Assembly (NCBI GenBank): GCA_017643385.1
Contig: JAEPNN010000002.1
Location: 372,001 to 436,000, forward strand
Direction of reading: 5' to 3'
Origin: Dinoroseobacter sp.
GTDB taxonomy: Bacteria > Pseudomonadota > Alphaproteobacteria > Rhodobacterales > Rhodobacteraceae
Length of the DNA stretch: 64,000 nt
Part shown: piece after piece, positions 1 through 8,940 of the stretch
Numbering within the stretch: the first letter of the stretch is position 1
Layout: each line of letters opens with the position of its first letter
Translations under genes and position numbers: made by a program
The notes under the pieces: model-generated
Database searches by the model: none
The model's input: only the letters and a program-made list of their open reading frames with translations
Told to the model about the DNA's origin: nothing

Positions 1-1171
1 GGCGTTTTGGTTCAGCTCCGTCCGGTGCGTCCTTCGGCCCAAGCCAGGCATTTCCACCCTCAACCGGCAAAGCGAAACCAAGAAGCTTTTCGATCTGCCG
101 CAGCTCTTTCATCTCATCCTGACCGCAAAATGCGATGGCACGGCCATCATTGCCCGCGCGCGCGGTGCGGCCGATCCGGTGTACATAGTTTTCGGGCACA
201 TTGGGCAGGTCAAAGTTATAGACCACCTTCACAAGCGGAATATCGATGCCACGCGCGGCAACATCTGTAGCCACAAGGACATCGAGTTGACCGGCCTTAA
301 ACGCCGCCAGCGCCCGGTCGCGTTGGGCTTGGCTTTTGTTGCCGTGGATCGAGCCTGCCTTGAAGCCTGCACCGTCAAGGCTCTTCATGAGACGCTCAGC
401 ACCATGTTTGGTGCGGGTGAAAACGATCGCTTTTTCGCCGCGATGCTCTGCAAGCAAGGTCTTTAGATGACCTACCTTCTCGCCTTTGTCGACATAGTGG
501 AGACTTTGCGTGATCTTGTCTGCAACTTTTCCGGGGGGAGCCACCTGAACACGCACAGGATCCGTAAGGTATGTTTGTGCAATTTCGTTCATCAGCTTTG
601 GCATGGTCGCCGAGAACAGCAAGGTCTGACGCTGCTGCGGTAAGAGCTTCGCAATTTGGCGAAGCGCATGGATGAAGCCCAGATCGAGCATTTGATCTGC
701 TTCGTCCAGAACAAGGTATTCAGTCTGGCTCAGATCTACGGCTTTGCGTTCAGTCAGATCGATCAGCCGCCCCGGTGTTGCAACCAAAATATCTGTACCG
801 CGTTCCATACGTTTGATTTGGGCACCAATGCCGGCGCCACCAACGACCATGGTCACTTTGAGATGCGACTTGCCAACATAGTTCGCCAGATTGTCCATGA
901 TCTGGCGTACCAGTTCACGGGTGGGCGCAAGGATCAGTGCGCGCGCCGATCTGGGTGCGGGTTTCTGTCCTTTTGAATGTAATGTCTGCACAATAGGCAA
1001 GCCAAACGCTGCAGTTTTGCCAGTTCCGGTTTGCGCGAGCCCCATGATATCGCGACCTTCAAGAACACGAGGGATCGCCTTGGACTGAATGGGGGTTGGT
1101 TCTGTTAGGCCAAGTTCGGCCAATCGGTCTGAAAGCTTTTGGCTAAGACCCAGTTCAGCGAAGTAATTCAC
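1..1171 (-). CDS. DEAD-box ATP-dependent RNA helicase (RhlE-like), 3' end outside window
   Basis: An ATP-dependent RNA helicase that should remodel rRNA or mRNA structure in the cytoplasm. Reading the minus strand from 1171, the conserved motifs appear in order: Q motif PTPIQ, Walker A AQTGTGKT, PTRELV, DEAD box VLDEADQMLDLGF, SAT (FSATMPK), RGIDIP and HRIGRTARAG. About 390 codons are present and the frame is still open at base 1, so the C-terminal tail is missing. The start is GTG at 1171, giving an N-terminus (NYFAELGLS) typical of RhlE proteins. A good Shine-Dalgarno, GGAAGGA, lies a few bases upstream and there is no better ATG. It follows creD on the same strand after a 282-base gap, so it probably has its own promoter. 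The family is certain; the subfamily is inferred. Confidence 0.93.
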   Translation of the reverse strand, partial: MNYFAELGLSQKLSDRLAELGLTEPTPIQSKAIPRVLEGRDIMGLAQTGTGKTAAFGLPIVQTLHSKGQKPAPRSARALILAPTRELVRQIMDNLANYVGKSHLKVTMVVGGAGIGAQIKRMERGTDILVATPGRLIDLTERKAVDLSQTEYLVLDEADQMLDLGFIHALRQIAKLLPQQRQTLLFSATMPKLMNEIAQTYLTDPVRVQVAPPGKVADKITQSLHYVDKGEKVGHLKTLLAEHRGEKAIVFTRTKHGAERLMKSLDGAGFKAGSIHGNKSQAQRDRALAAFKAGQLDVLVATDVAARGIDIPLVKVVYNFDLPNVPENYVHRIGRTARAGNDGRAIAFCGQDEMKELRQIEKLLGFALPVEGGNAWLGPKDAPDGAEPKR

Positions 1172-1453
1172 AAATATCCTTCCGGGTTTGGACTTAGGTC
1201 CAGCACCCAATTTCTACAGCCAAGCCGACTGCAACGCTTCTCCGACACCGTGGCGCTCGCCCCGCCCCGATTGGGCAAAGGCCGACCCGGTGTTAAGGAT
1301 CCCGCGCGTGAGGGGGAAAATCCTGTACCCGGAACAGTCGGGCGGCTGAGAGAGATCAGATCCCTCTGTGGCATGTCGAGAGGAGCAAAAGCTCTGTGGT
1401 CCGCTCACGCGGCGGAACTCACACTACGAACGCCATGTGCGCGCTGTGATGAC
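1172..1453 (-). other. Hairpin-rich intergenic gap upstream of the helicase
   Basis: This stretch lies between the creD stop and the helicase GTG and holds no convincing gene. Open frames on both strands lack a ribosome site or any recognisable composition. It is GC-rich with several short inverted repeats, for example TCACA near 1419 pairing with TGTGA near 1445, and CCGC/GCGG arms near 1400. That would suit a structured 5' leader of the helicase or a small RNA. I looked for 6S, SRP, RNase P, tmRNA and TPP/B12 riboswitch signatures and could not establish any of them. Confidence 0.35.
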
Positions 1454-2854
1454 CTAAGTCAATGGGGCAGCTTCGGGTTTTAGCGCCACTGCGTCCTCTT
1501 CGCCCTTTTTGCGCTTCTTTTCGCGGGGGGGACCGTACCAATCTTCGTTGCGCGTCATATACATCGTCCCTGCAAGCGCCGCGAAGGCGAGTGTGGCTCC
1601 TGCAAGCAGCGCATAATCGGCTGAGCGCAAAATCAGGTAGAGTACGGCGTAAAGCAGCACCAACATAACTGCCAGAACTGCGGTGCGACTGCCCAGTTTC
1701 AGCCCGACCGCACCGAACATCGTCAAAAGGCCAATCGTCGCCCCAGCGCTCAGCGCATAGGCAGGTCCAAACCCTATCTGTTCGGCATAAGCCACCATTA
1801 GAAGGACAAAGAGCGACTGAGCAATCCCGATCAGTATATACTGAACCGGATGCGTCGGCTTTTGTGTCCGGTTCTCGATCAGAAGAACGGTCAGGAATGT
1901 GAGTGCAATGAAAAGGATGCCGTATCGGGCCGCACGGTAGGCTTTTTGGTAAAAGTCATTGGGTTGAAAAAAACGAACTCCGAAGGCCGTCTGCCCCCGC
2001 GCGTTTAAATCGGAATCTGCACGTGCAATCTGGGGCAAAGCCCGCGCCAGATGCGGAATGGTCCAGGTTGCACTGAACCCTTTTTCTGTAATCTCGGAAC
2101 TGTCAGGCAAAAACGCTCCGAAGAAACTGGGATGCGGCCAGTCACTCTTAATCTTCACGCGGCTGGTTCGCCCGACAGGCGCGGTCTGAAACGATTCTGC
2201 CCCATTTAGGCCAAGGATAAGCTTGTACGTGCCGGAGCGGCGCGGATCGCCAAGATCAGCGGTAATGCCGCCTGCGTCGCGATTGCTACCAAATACAGGC
2301 TCAAGTGGCCTCGCAGTGCCGTCCACCAAAAGCTCTGCAGCACCCCGAAGCGCCCGATTGGTTGTCAGGCTGACACGCAGGAAAGTGTCATCCCAATGGA
2401 TGGTTTCGTCGGGTGATACGGTTTGCGAAGCCCCAGAAAGGTCGAAGGAAAAGTCTAGCTCTGCTTCACCGCTGTAGACAGGAACCGCGAAAATGCCGCG
2501 ACGGCGAATTGTTGTCTGGGTGTCGAGCGCAAGATCGAAAGTTTCGGGAAGAATGTAGATGGCAGATTTCGCCATGATTTCTGTGACTTCAATTTGCTCA
2601 GTGCGGATAGCCCCAGTGTTGGGGTCAGTCACTTCGCGTGTTTGCGCCCGGGTTTGCGGCCCTGTCACAGGAACGATCATTACTGGCCCGGATAGTAACT
2701 GCGCCCCACCCCATTCACGTCCAACCTCAGTCACCGCTTCCCGGCTGTACTCCGAGCGGCTGTCGATGATGGCCCCGACAAAAAACAGCGGAACAAACAT
2801 CAAGAGCGCCAAAGCCGCGACGATCAGATAGCGAATACCTGCGGACCTGAGCAT
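1454..2854 (-). CDS. creD: CreD-family inner membrane protein
   Basis: CreD-like inner membrane protein of 466 residues, close to the usual 450. Members are associated with the CreBC regulon and cell-envelope stress or colicin tolerance; the molecular activity is unknown. One N-terminal membrane segment (about residues 7-27) is followed by the characteristic GPVMIVPV segment and a large periplasmic domain. The C-terminal part, from about residue 300, contains five or six closely spaced hydrophobic helices. The ATG at 2854 is chosen because GGGAGGG lies 6 bases upstream; the frame is open a little further upstream without a better site. No creB/creC genes are near, so regulation by a Cre two-component system cannot be inferred here. 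The C-terminus is charged (EKKRKKGEEDA), as in many alphaproteobacterial members. Confidence 0.88.
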   Translation of the reverse strand: MLRSAGIRYLIVAALALLMFVPLFFVGAIIDSRSEYSREAVTEVGREWGGAQLLSGPVMIVPVTGPQTRAQTREVTDPNTGAIRTEQIEVTEIMAKSAIYILPETFDLALDTQTTIRRRGIFAVPVYSGEAELDFSFDLSGASQTVSPDETIHWDDTFLRVSLTTNRALRGAAELLVDGTARPLEPVFGSNRDAGGITADLGDPRRSGTYKLILGLNGAESFQTAPVGRTSRVKIKSDWPHPSFFGAFLPDSSEITEKGFSATWTIPHLARALPQIARADSDLNARGQTAFGVRFFQPNDFYQKAYRAARYGILFIALTFLTVLLIENRTQKPTHPVQYILIGIAQSLFVLLMVAYAEQIGFGPAYALSAGATIGLLTMFGAVGLKLGSRTAVLAVMLVLLYAVLYLILRSADYALLAGATLAFAALAGTMYMTRNEDWYGPPREKKRKKGEEDAVALKPEAAPLT

Positions 2855-2917
2855 AACAAACCCTCCCAAACACTAATTTCAGGGAGGTTAGCAATGCGAA
2901 ATTCGGCGTAAAGCGAT

Positions 2918-4105
2918 TTAGATCACGACGACTGCGAGTGGCGGAAAACCGTTAAAACCGACGCTTGCATAGGTGCTGGTATAGGCACCCGTCGCATGGA
3001 TCATGACCTTGTCACCAGCTTGCAGGCCCAAAGGCAGCATGACGGGACGTTTTTCGTAAAGCACGTCGACGCTGTCGCAGGAAGGTCCCGCCAAAATGCA
3101 TGGGCCCAAGGCTTCGTGATCGCGCTCGGTGGTAATTTCGTAGCGGATCGCTTCGTCTTCGGTTTCTGCTAACCCAGAAAATTTACCGATGTCGAGATAG
3201 ACCCAGCGGCAAAGATCGCTGTCAGACTTTCGAGAGGCAAGGACGACCTCGGCGGCAATAATGCCTGCTGCGCCTACAAGTCCGCGCCCCGGCTCTGCCA
3301 TGACCTCAACCTGATCGCCAAAGCGCGCACGCACCATGCGCATCACTTCTGCAGCGTATGTACCGGGCGCTTCGGCTCCATCGCCATAATCCACAGGGAA
3401 ACCGCCACCGATATTGATCATGCGCAAAGCGTGACCTGCGCGATGAGCCTTTGCCCAGACAGCTGCGACACGATCCAGTGTCTCGACCCACATGTCCGCC
3501 CGACGCGTCTGGCTACCCACATGGAATGATAGACCCAATGAGTCGAGCCCCAGCGCGTTGGCGCGATCCAGCAGTTCAAGTGCACGCTCTGGTGCGCAAC
3601 CGAACTTACGCGACAGCGGCCAATCGGCTTCGGTGGCGCCAACAAGAAGTCGGATGTAAACCTGCGCGCCCGGCGCATGCGCAGCTATTTTTTCAAGCTC
3701 TTCTTCTGCATCCGCCGCAAAAAGGGTGACACCCGCCTGATGCGCAAACGCAATATCCCGCGCACGTTTGATCGTGTTGCCGAAGGAAATACGTGATGCA
3801 GGAATACCCAAAGCGAGGCATTGTTCAATCTCGCCGCGGCTGGCGGCATCAAAACCAGACCCGAGATCGCGCAAGGTTTCCATGATCTCACGCGCCGGGT
3901 TTGCTTTCATGGCGTAGTGGATCGTTGCGTTTCCCAAGCCATGGGCAAGGGCTGCGTATTGCGCCGCAACGAGCTGACGGTCCACAACCAGCGTTGGCTC
4001 CTCAAAGTCCGTCGCGCTGATGAACGCTTCAAGTCTCTCGGTTGTCGGAATTTCAGGCAGCGCGAAAGCTGTGGCGCCGGAAAATCCGGAAAAGGTTACG
4101 TTCAT
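2918..4105 (-). CDS. Ornithine/lysine decarboxylase, PLP-dependent fold type III
   Basis: Decarboxylates ornithine (possibly lysine as well) to putrescine, the first step of polyamine synthesis, in the cytosol. The 395-residue protein has the alanine-racemase-like fold. The PLP lysine lies in HYAMKANP (K67), followed by the HVGSQ and GGGFPVDY motifs, the phosphate-binding EPGRGLV segment, and the catalytic cysteine in GPSCDSVDVLYEK (C343). This matches eukaryotic-type ODCs and not the E. coli SpeC/SpeF fold-I enzymes. The ATG at 4105 is selected because GGAG lies 6 bases upstream. The frame stays open for 61 more codons, but that extension is basic, low-quality sequence overlapping the leader. 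It is divergent from the acyltransferase gene. Substrate choice between ornithine and lysine cannot be settled by eye. Confidence 0.92.
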   Translation of the reverse strand: MNVTFSGFSGATAFALPEIPTTERLEAFISATDFEEPTLVVDRQLVAAQYAALAHGLGNATIHYAMKANPAREIMETLRDLGSGFDAASRGEIEQCLALGIPASRISFGNTIKRARDIAFAHQAGVTLFAADAEEELEKIAAHAPGAQVYIRLLVGATEADWPLSRKFGCAPERALELLDRANALGLDSLGLSFHVGSQTRRADMWVETLDRVAAVWAKAHRAGHALRMINIGGGFPVDYGDGAEAPGTYAAEVMRMVRARFGDQVEVMAEPGRGLVGAAGIIAAEVVLASRKSDSDLCRWVYLDIGKFSGLAETEDEAIRYEITTERDHEALGPCILAGPSCDSVDVLYEKRPVMLPLGLQAGDKVMIHATGAYTSTYASVGFNGFPPLAVVVI

Positions 4106-4300
4106 GGTCATCTCCAAAAGACCCGGCCATGTCCGATTTCTCGGCTTGAGACCGCTCACTTCCAAGGGAGACGTTACCGTCGCTACGTAACCGCGTGGGT
4201 GCATTGTCTTATGACATGCTTGCCCACCTCGCCAGAGGCGCGTGCGTTGGCGTCTGTGAGGCGCGATATGGGACAAACCCATTGTCAAATCAAGACGATT
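4106..4300 (-). promoter_or_regulatory. Long 5' leader of the ornithine decarboxylase (candidate speF-type RNA motif)
   Basis: About 190-260 bases of non-coding sequence precede the decarboxylase start, with several complementary segments; one is GTTAC-N9-GTAAC near 4169-4187. Alphaproteobacterial ornithine decarboxylase genes are known to be preceded by a conserved structured leader, the speF motif. The position fits, but I cannot verify the consensus from memory, so the call rests on location plus visible inverted repeats. The region also overlaps the promoter of the divergent acyltransferase gene. Confidence 0.35.
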
Positions 4301-4365
4301 CGAAGCTAGTTTTCACACAATTTGAGACATACTGGTGCCGTAATCCCACGCCATGGCTCCCACCC

Positions 4366-5433
4366 ATGACGGTCGTACCGACATCCGAGGCAAGAATTGC
4401 CTATCTGGACAACCTTCGCTTTGCGTTGGTGGCGCTCGTCGTACCGTTGCATGCCTACTATATCGGCTTTTCGGAACACCGCTGGATCACCGTGTTTCAT
4501 GACAGTTTTCACATGGCGGCGCTGTTCCTGATCTCGGGATATTTTGCGGCGCCCGCAGTGCAGAAACTCGGCGCTTCCCGATTTGTCACGACCCGAGGAC
4601 GGACGTTGTTACCGCCGTTGCTGTTTATTCTATCGCTGAGCCTGCCAACGCTTGCCATGCACCAGTATCTCAAGTCCGGCACGCTCGACGGATATGCATC
4701 CGCGCTGTCCAATGCGGTCGCATCAGGCAATATTTTATTGCATGGCTGGTTTCTTGCAGCATTGCTTGTGTTCGTATTGATTGCCGGGTCCATCGATACC
4801 GCCATCAAATCGGAACGTTTACGCGCATTGGCATCAAAGGTGCCATCTCGCTACATCGGGCTGGCGCTTGTGGGAATTGCCTTCGTGACAGCGTGGCCTG
4901 CCGAAATACTGTGGTCTGGAAGTGTAGGCCCCCTTGCGCTGCCCCTGTTTGTGTATGAAGCGCTTCGGTATTTCTGGGCCTTTGCCCTTGGCCTTGCCTG
5001 TTGGCATGCCCCTGCCCTGTTTCAAGCCCTGCACAAGATCGATCCACTTGTCGTTCTGATCGCGCTCATAGCATGGGCACTGACCCTGGCACCGCTCGGC
5101 CTTTCGAATGCGGAGTGGGAAGCTGCATGGGCCTTGCGAAGGGTTACGTCCGCTCTGGTTCTGATCCCCGCATGCCTATGGCTTTTCCGAAGCGTTCTGA
5201 ATTTTGAAACGCGACTGACGCGCGCGCTCAGCGAGGCCGGAATGACCGTCTTCGTCAGCCAATGGGCATTGCTCTATGTTTTCGCACTGACGCTCCCGCT
5301 CGGCTTCTGGGGCCTCTCCGCTCTGGCGCTTGTTACAGGTCTTGCACTCCACCATCTCATAGTGAAGCGTTCATCGTTTGCATCTAAATGGATTGCCGGG
5401 ATCAGACGTGCCGATCCACCATCATATGCTTGA
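4366..5433 (+). CDS. Acyltransferase-3 family membrane protein
   Basis: Multi-pass inner membrane protein of 355 residues belonging to the acyltransferase-3 (OafA/YrhL, OpgC-like) group, which O-acylates sugars of surface or periplasmic glycans. The hallmark N-terminal region is present: [21 protein letters not shown] followed by [19 protein letters not shown], carrying the conserved histidine of the first helix. About ten hydrophobic helices follow. The ATG at 4366 gives the normal family N-terminus. There is no clear Shine-Dalgarno, and an upstream in-frame start would read through the leader region. The 3' end overlaps sdhB by 32 bases on the opposite strand. The acceptor glycan is unknown; no glycan genes are adjacent. 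Confidence 0.8.
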   Translation: MTVVPTSEARIAYLDNLRFALVALVVPLHAYYIGFSEHRWITVFHDSFHMAALFLISGYFAAPAVQKLGASRFVTTRGRTLLPPLLFILSLSLPTLAMHQYLKSGTLDGYASALSNAVASGNILLHGWFLAALLVFVLIAGSIDTAIKSERLRALASKVPSRYIGLALVGIAFVTAWPAEILWSGSVGPLALPLFVYEALRYFWAFALGLACWHAPALFQALHKIDPLVVLIALIAWALTLAPLGLSNAEWEAAWALRRVTSALVLIPACLWLFRSVLNFETRLTRALSEAGMTVFVSQWALLYVFALTLPLGFWGLSALALVTGLALHHLIVKRSSFASKWIAGIRRADPPSYA

Positions 5434-6181
5434 TAGACGCGATGGCCTTTGCCGGGTTTAGACCCTTCGGACAGGTCTTGGCGCAGTTCATGATGGTATG
5501 GCAGCGGTAAAGCTTGAACGGGTCTTCGAGATTGTCCAATCGCTCACCCGTTGTTTCATCACGCGAGTCGATGATCCAGCGATACGCATGTAGCAAGGCA
5601 GCAGGTCCAAGATAACGATCACCGTTCCACCAGTAGCTTGGGCATGACGTCGAACAGCAGGCGCACATCACGCACTCATAAAGACCATCAAGTTTCTCGC
5701 GATCCTCGATCGACTGCTTCCATTCCTTAGCGGGACGGTTCGTCTTGGTTTCCAGCCATGGCATGATGCTTTCATGCTGTGCGTAAAAGTGGCTGAGGTC
5801 AGGGATGAGGTCCTTCACCACAGGCATATGCGGCAACGGATATATCTTCACATCGCCCTTCACCTCCTCCATGCCATAGATGCAGGCTAGAGTGTTGATA
5901 CCGTCAATATTCATCGCACAGGATCCGCAGATGCCCTCGCGGCAAGACCGCCGGAAGGTCAGCGTCGGATCGATCTCGTTTTTTATCTTGATCAACGCGT
6001 CGAGGACCATGGGACCACAGGTGTCCATATCCACGAAATAGGTATCGACCTGGGGGTTCTTTCCATCATCAGGGTTCCAGCGATAAATCTGGAACTTCCG
6101 GACATTGGTCGCGCCCTCCGGCTTCGGCCAGGTTTTGCCCGTCCGAATGGTCGAGTTCTTTGGGAGCGTGAATTGAACCAT
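5402..6181 (-). CDS. sdhB: Succinate dehydrogenase iron-sulfur subunit
   Basis: Iron-sulfur subunit of complex II, carrying electrons from the SdhA flavin to ubiquinone at the inner face of the cytoplasmic membrane. At 259 residues it has normal length. The plant-type [2Fe-2S] motif CREGICGSC is at about residue 80. The ferredoxin-like half holds [12 protein letters not shown], then [14 protein letters not shown] for the [4Fe-4S] and [3Fe-4S] clusters. The ATG at 6181 starts [10 protein letters not shown], typical for Rhodobacterales SdhB. It is the last gene of the sdhC-D-A-(three lipoproteins)-B operon, 25 bases after the third lipoprotein. Its 3' end overlaps the convergent acyltransferase gene by 32 bases, so transcription from the two promoters should collide here. 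Confidence 0.98.
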   Translation of the reverse strand: MVQFTLPKNSTIRTGKTWPKPEGATNVRKFQIYRWNPDDGKNPQVDTYFVDMDTCGPMVLDALIKIKNEIDPTLTFRRSCREGICGSCAMNIDGINTLACIYGMEEVKGDVKIYPLPHMPVVKDLIPDLSHFYAQHESIMPWLETKTNRPAKEWKQSIEDREKLDGLYECVMCACCSTSCPSYWWNGDRYLGPAALLHAYRWIIDSRDETTGERLDNLEDPFKLYRCHTIMNCAKTCPKGLNPAKAIASIKHMMVDRHV

Positions 6182-6206
6182 GTCAGTCGTTCCTTCGTAT
6201 CAAGCG

Positions 6207-6500
6207 CTACCCAAGCACTTGGACTAGCGTCCGCGTCGGCGCCTGTCCTGAGCGTTGGAATACGCAATTGTCGTAGAATTCTTCAGGGGTGGTTGGATTA
6301 AAAATCCGGTCAGAGACTGTAATCCTCAGGCCGCCGCTCGGCCCATTTGTTCCGATGCCGGCTCTCACCTGGCCTCGAAAACCGTCAGACAGATCAGCGT
6401 CTTTTGCGCAGGTCTCTTCTGCGTTGCGAACACTGGTCATTCCTGAACACGCACTCAGCCCAATCAAAGCCACCGCAAACAAAGCTAAACTCGACTTCAT
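6207..6500 (-). CDS. Small lipoprotein in the sdh operon (third of three)
   Basis: A 97-residue protein of unknown function. It has a lipoprotein signal peptide ending in the lipobox LSAC (Cys18), so the mature protein should be membrane-anchored in the periplasm. The mature part has two further cysteines (ETCAKD and YDNCVF), which could form a disulfide, and a GLRITVSDRI strand-like segment. The ATG at 6500 overlaps the preceding stop in an ATGA arrangement, so translation is coupled to the second lipoprotein, and sdhB follows 25 bases later. I do not recognise a named domain. Expression with complex II is certain from the layout; any role in its assembly is speculation. Confidence 0.82.
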   Translation of the reverse strand: MKSSLALFAVALIGLSACSGMTSVRNAEETCAKDADLSDGFRGQVRAGIGTNGPSGGLRITVSDRIFNPTTPEEFYDNCVFQRSGQAPTRTLVQVLG

Positions 6501-6838
6501 AGTGTGATCCTTTCTGCAACAAACGCTTCAGCTTGTGCCTGAGCGATGCACCGAACGGTATCGGGTCGAGCTGCGATCGCAATCACAACACGGTGTGTTT
6601 CACTGGTTGGGCCTAGAGTCGCCGCTCGGGCGAGCTCGAGAACTTCGGAAAGGCTGGCATATTGGATCACGCAGTCCACGATCGGCGCCACAGGCAGACC
6701 GGGGTAGCGTTCTTGGACAATGGGGGTCACTGCAGACTTTGCAGCCTCACGGGCACGGTTGTCGGCAGCATCCGTCAGCTCGGTGCAGCCCGAAGCGGTC
6801 AATAGAACCAATCCTGTCAACAGAACCCAAAATCGCAT
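6497..6838 (-). CDS. Small lipoprotein in the sdh operon (second of three)
   Basis: A 113-residue predicted lipoprotein of unknown function. The signal peptide has a hydrophobic core MRFWVLLTGLVLLTA and lipobox TASGC (Cys18). The mature part contains two cysteines (IVDCVIQYA and VRCIAQ) in helical, alanine-rich surroundings. The VERYPGLP-like context resembles small conserved proteins seen in Rhodobacteraceae genomes, but I recognise no domain name. The start at 6838 shares one base with the previous stop (TGATG), and its own stop overlaps the next start (ATGA), so all three lipoproteins form a coupled block between sdhA and sdhB. Confidence 0.82.
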   Translation of the reverse strand: MRFWVLLTGLVLLTASGCTELTDAADNRAREAAKSAVTPIVQERYPGLPVAPIVDCVIQYASLSEVLELARAATLGPTSETHRVVIAIAARPDTVRCIAQAQAEAFVAERITL

Positions 6839-7122
6839 CAGCTTGACCTGGCCATGCAGCGACGGAAGGTGCGGGCTTCTTCGTCTTCCAGCGGAGCTGT
6901 CCCGCTGCCAAGCCCTTCCGGTAATGGCGGCAAGCCTTGGGCGACAAGGCAGTCATTTATTTGCGCACGTCGCTCAGACACGACGGCCTGACTTACGAAA
7001 GGCGCAAGCGGTCCAATCTCACCTTCGATTGGTGCCAAATCCGGGCGCGGTACGGAGATTTGTGTATTGGTCTGGCATGCGACCAGAGCAACACACACAA
7101 TACCAATCCAGAGGGCGCGCAT
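6838..7122 (-). CDS. Small lipoprotein in the sdh operon (first of three)
   Basis: A 94-residue predicted lipoprotein. The short signal peptide has lipobox LVAC (Cys16) and is followed by a proline-rich linker and a basic, helical C-terminal half. That half has two cysteines (INDCLVAQGLPPLPEG and FRRCMARSS), again suggesting a disulfide. The ATG at 7122 uses the last base of the sdhA stop (TGATG), which strongly supports it as a real translated gene. Its stop overlaps the next lipoprotein start in the same way. No function is known to me. The recurring pattern of two mature cysteines in all three proteins suggests they are distantly related or work in the same compartment. Confidence 0.82.
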   Translation of the reverse strand: MRALWIGIVCVALVACQTNTQISVPRPDLAPIEGEIGPLAPFVSQAVVSERRAQINDCLVAQGLPPLPEGLGSGTAPLEDEEARTFRRCMARSS

Positions 7123-8924
7123 CAGTAAACCCGAGCTTTTGGTGCGATCTTTTTCAGATCGATGCCACCTTCATTATGGCCAAGCAGCGGGTTCAGGTGC
7201 ACCGGACGATAATCTAACTTCACGCCGCCATTAACCCAGGCCAAAGAGTGCTTGCGCCATGTTTCATCATCACGATCTGGATAATCCTCATGTGCGTGCG
7301 CGCCACGGCTTTCTTTGCGTGCCTCAGCAGACACAATCGTAGCCAATGCATTCGGCATAAGGTTCGTCAATTCCAGCGTTTCCATAAGATCGCTGTTCCA
7401 GACAAGACTTCGGTCGGTGACCTTGATATCATCCATCTTGCCCGCAACGCCCGACATCTTCTCGCAGCCTTCAGCCAACGTCCTGTCTGTGCGGAAAACA
7501 GCTGCGTCTGCCTGCATGGTCTTCTGCATCTCGAGGCGCAACTCTGCAGTCGAAGTGGTGCCTTTTGCGTAACGAAGCCCATCAAACCGGCCCAAAGCCT
7601 TATCGAGTGAGGCCTGGTTTGTGGTTGGCGTCGCAGATCCGGGATCAACGACGTCACCCGCCTTGATGGCGGCAGCGCGTCCAAAGACCACAAGATCAAT
7701 CAGGCTGTTCGAACCAAGGCGGTTGGCACCATGCACTGATGCACAGCCCGCCTCGCCCACGGCCATCAAACCTGGCGTGATACGGTCTGGGTCTTCAGCC
7801 GTCGGGTTCAGCACTTCGCCCCAGTAATTCGTCGGAATGCCACCCATGTTGTAGTGCACCGTGGGCAGAACCGGAATCGGCTCTTTGGTCAAATCAACAC
7901 CCGCAAAGATGCGTGCGCTTTCGGAGATACCGGGCAAACGTTGCGCCAGTGTTTCCGGCGGCAGGTGGTTAAGATGCAGGTGGATATGATCTCCATCTGC
8001 GCCAACCCCGCGGCCTTCGCGAATTTCCATCGTCATGCAACGCGAAACCACGTCGCGAGACGCAAGGTCTTTATAGGTCGGTGCATAGCGCTCCATGAAA
8101 CGCTCACCTTCGGAGTTTGTCAGATAGCCGCCTTCGCCGCGTGCGCCTTCGGTGATCAAGCAGCCCGACCCATAGATGCCAGTCGGGTGGAACTGAACGA
8201 ATTCCATATCCTGAAGGGGCAGCCCGGCACGTGCGACCATTCCACCGCCATCGCCAGTGCAGGTGTGCGCAGATGTGGCCGAGAAATAAGCACGTCCATA
8301 TCCGCCCGTCGCAAGCACCGTCATCTTCGCGTTGAAGACATGGATCGTGCCGTCGTCGAGTTTCCAGCAGACAACGCCCTGACACTCGCCATCTTCACTC
8401 ATCAAAAGATCAATGGCGAAGTATTCGATAAAGAACTCAGCCTTTTGTTTGAGGCTTTGCCCGTAAAGCGTGTGCAGGATTGCGTGGCCAGTCCGGTCAG
8501 CAGCAGCACAGGTACGTTGCACGGGCGGGCCTTCACCATATTGGGTCGTGTGACCACCAAATGGGCGCTGGTAAATCTTACCTTCTTCAGTGCGCGAGAA
8601 AGGAACCCCATAGTGTTCGAGTTCGTAAACGGCCTTGGGAGCTTCACGCGCAAGGTATTCCATGGCGTCGGTGTCACCCAGCCAATCGGACCCCTTCACA
8701 GTGTCATACATGTGCCATTGCCAGCTATCGGGACCCATGTTGCCCAAGCTTGCGGCAATACCACCTTGTGCGGCCACAGTGTGTGAACGTGTCGGGAAAA
8801 CCTTGGAAATACACGCCGTGCGCAGACCTTGTTCGGCCATGCCTAGCGTCGCGCGAAGGCCAGCGCCACCAGCGCCAACAACCACAACGTCGTAATCATG
8901 GGTCTCGTAGGAATACTCGGTCAT
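7122..8924 (-). CDS. sdhA: Succinate dehydrogenase flavoprotein subunit
   Basis: Catalytic subunit of complex II: oxidises succinate to fumarate with covalently bound FAD. The 600-residue length is standard. The Rossmann motif [13 protein letters not shown] is near residue 13 and the FAD-linked histidine lies in [10 protein letters not shown] (H48). The catalytic region includes [20 protein letters not shown] with the conserved arginine, and [16 protein letters not shown]. The ATG at 8924 ([12 protein letters not shown]) is chosen over upstream in-frame possibilities because it gives the family N-terminus; GGGAG lies about 11 bases upstream. It follows sdhD by 16 bases. It is unusual that sdhB does not follow directly but is separated by three small lipoprotein genes. 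Confidence 0.98.
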   Translation of the reverse strand: MTEYSYETHDYDVVVVGAGGAGLRATLGMAEQGLRTACISKVFPTRSHTVAAQGGIAASLGNMGPDSWQWHMYDTVKGSDWLGDTDAMEYLAREAPKAVYELEHYGVPFSRTEEGKIYQRPFGGHTTQYGEGPPVQRTCAAADRTGHAILHTLYGQSLKQKAEFFIEYFAIDLLMSEDGECQGVVCWKLDDGTIHVFNAKMTVLATGGYGRAYFSATSAHTCTGDGGGMVARAGLPLQDMEFVQFHPTGIYGSGCLITEGARGEGGYLTNSEGERFMERYAPTYKDLASRDVVSRCMTMEIREGRGVGADGDHIHLHLNHLPPETLAQRLPGISESARIFAGVDLTKEPIPVLPTVHYNMGGIPTNYWGEVLNPTAEDPDRITPGLMAVGEAGCASVHGANRLGSNSLIDLVVFGRAAAIKAGDVVDPGSATPTTNQASLDKALGRFDGLRYAKGTTSTAELRLEMQKTMQADAAVFRTDRTLAEGCEKMSGVAGKMDDIKVTDRSLVWNSDLMETLELTNLMPNALATIVSAEARKESRGAHAHEDYPDRDDETWRKHSLAWVNGGVKLDYRPVHLNPLLGHNEGGIDLKKIAPKARVY

Positions 8925-8940
8925 TTTCGTTCTTTCTCCC

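Noticed and set aside
1340-1365. CTGAGAGAG stretch reminiscent of a TPP riboswitch element
   Set aside because: The other conserved TPP-riboswitch segments (ACCTGA, TGATCTGG-like) are missing and no thiamine gene follows.
4106-4288. N-terminal extension of the ornithine decarboxylase (61 more codons)
   Set aside because: Extension is Arg-rich, unlike the family N-terminus, and the strong ribosome site lies just before 4105.
7854-8786. 310-codon open frame on the plus strand
   Set aside because: Lies entirely antisense to sdhA, whose motifs are unambiguous; translated sequence is typical out-of-frame product.
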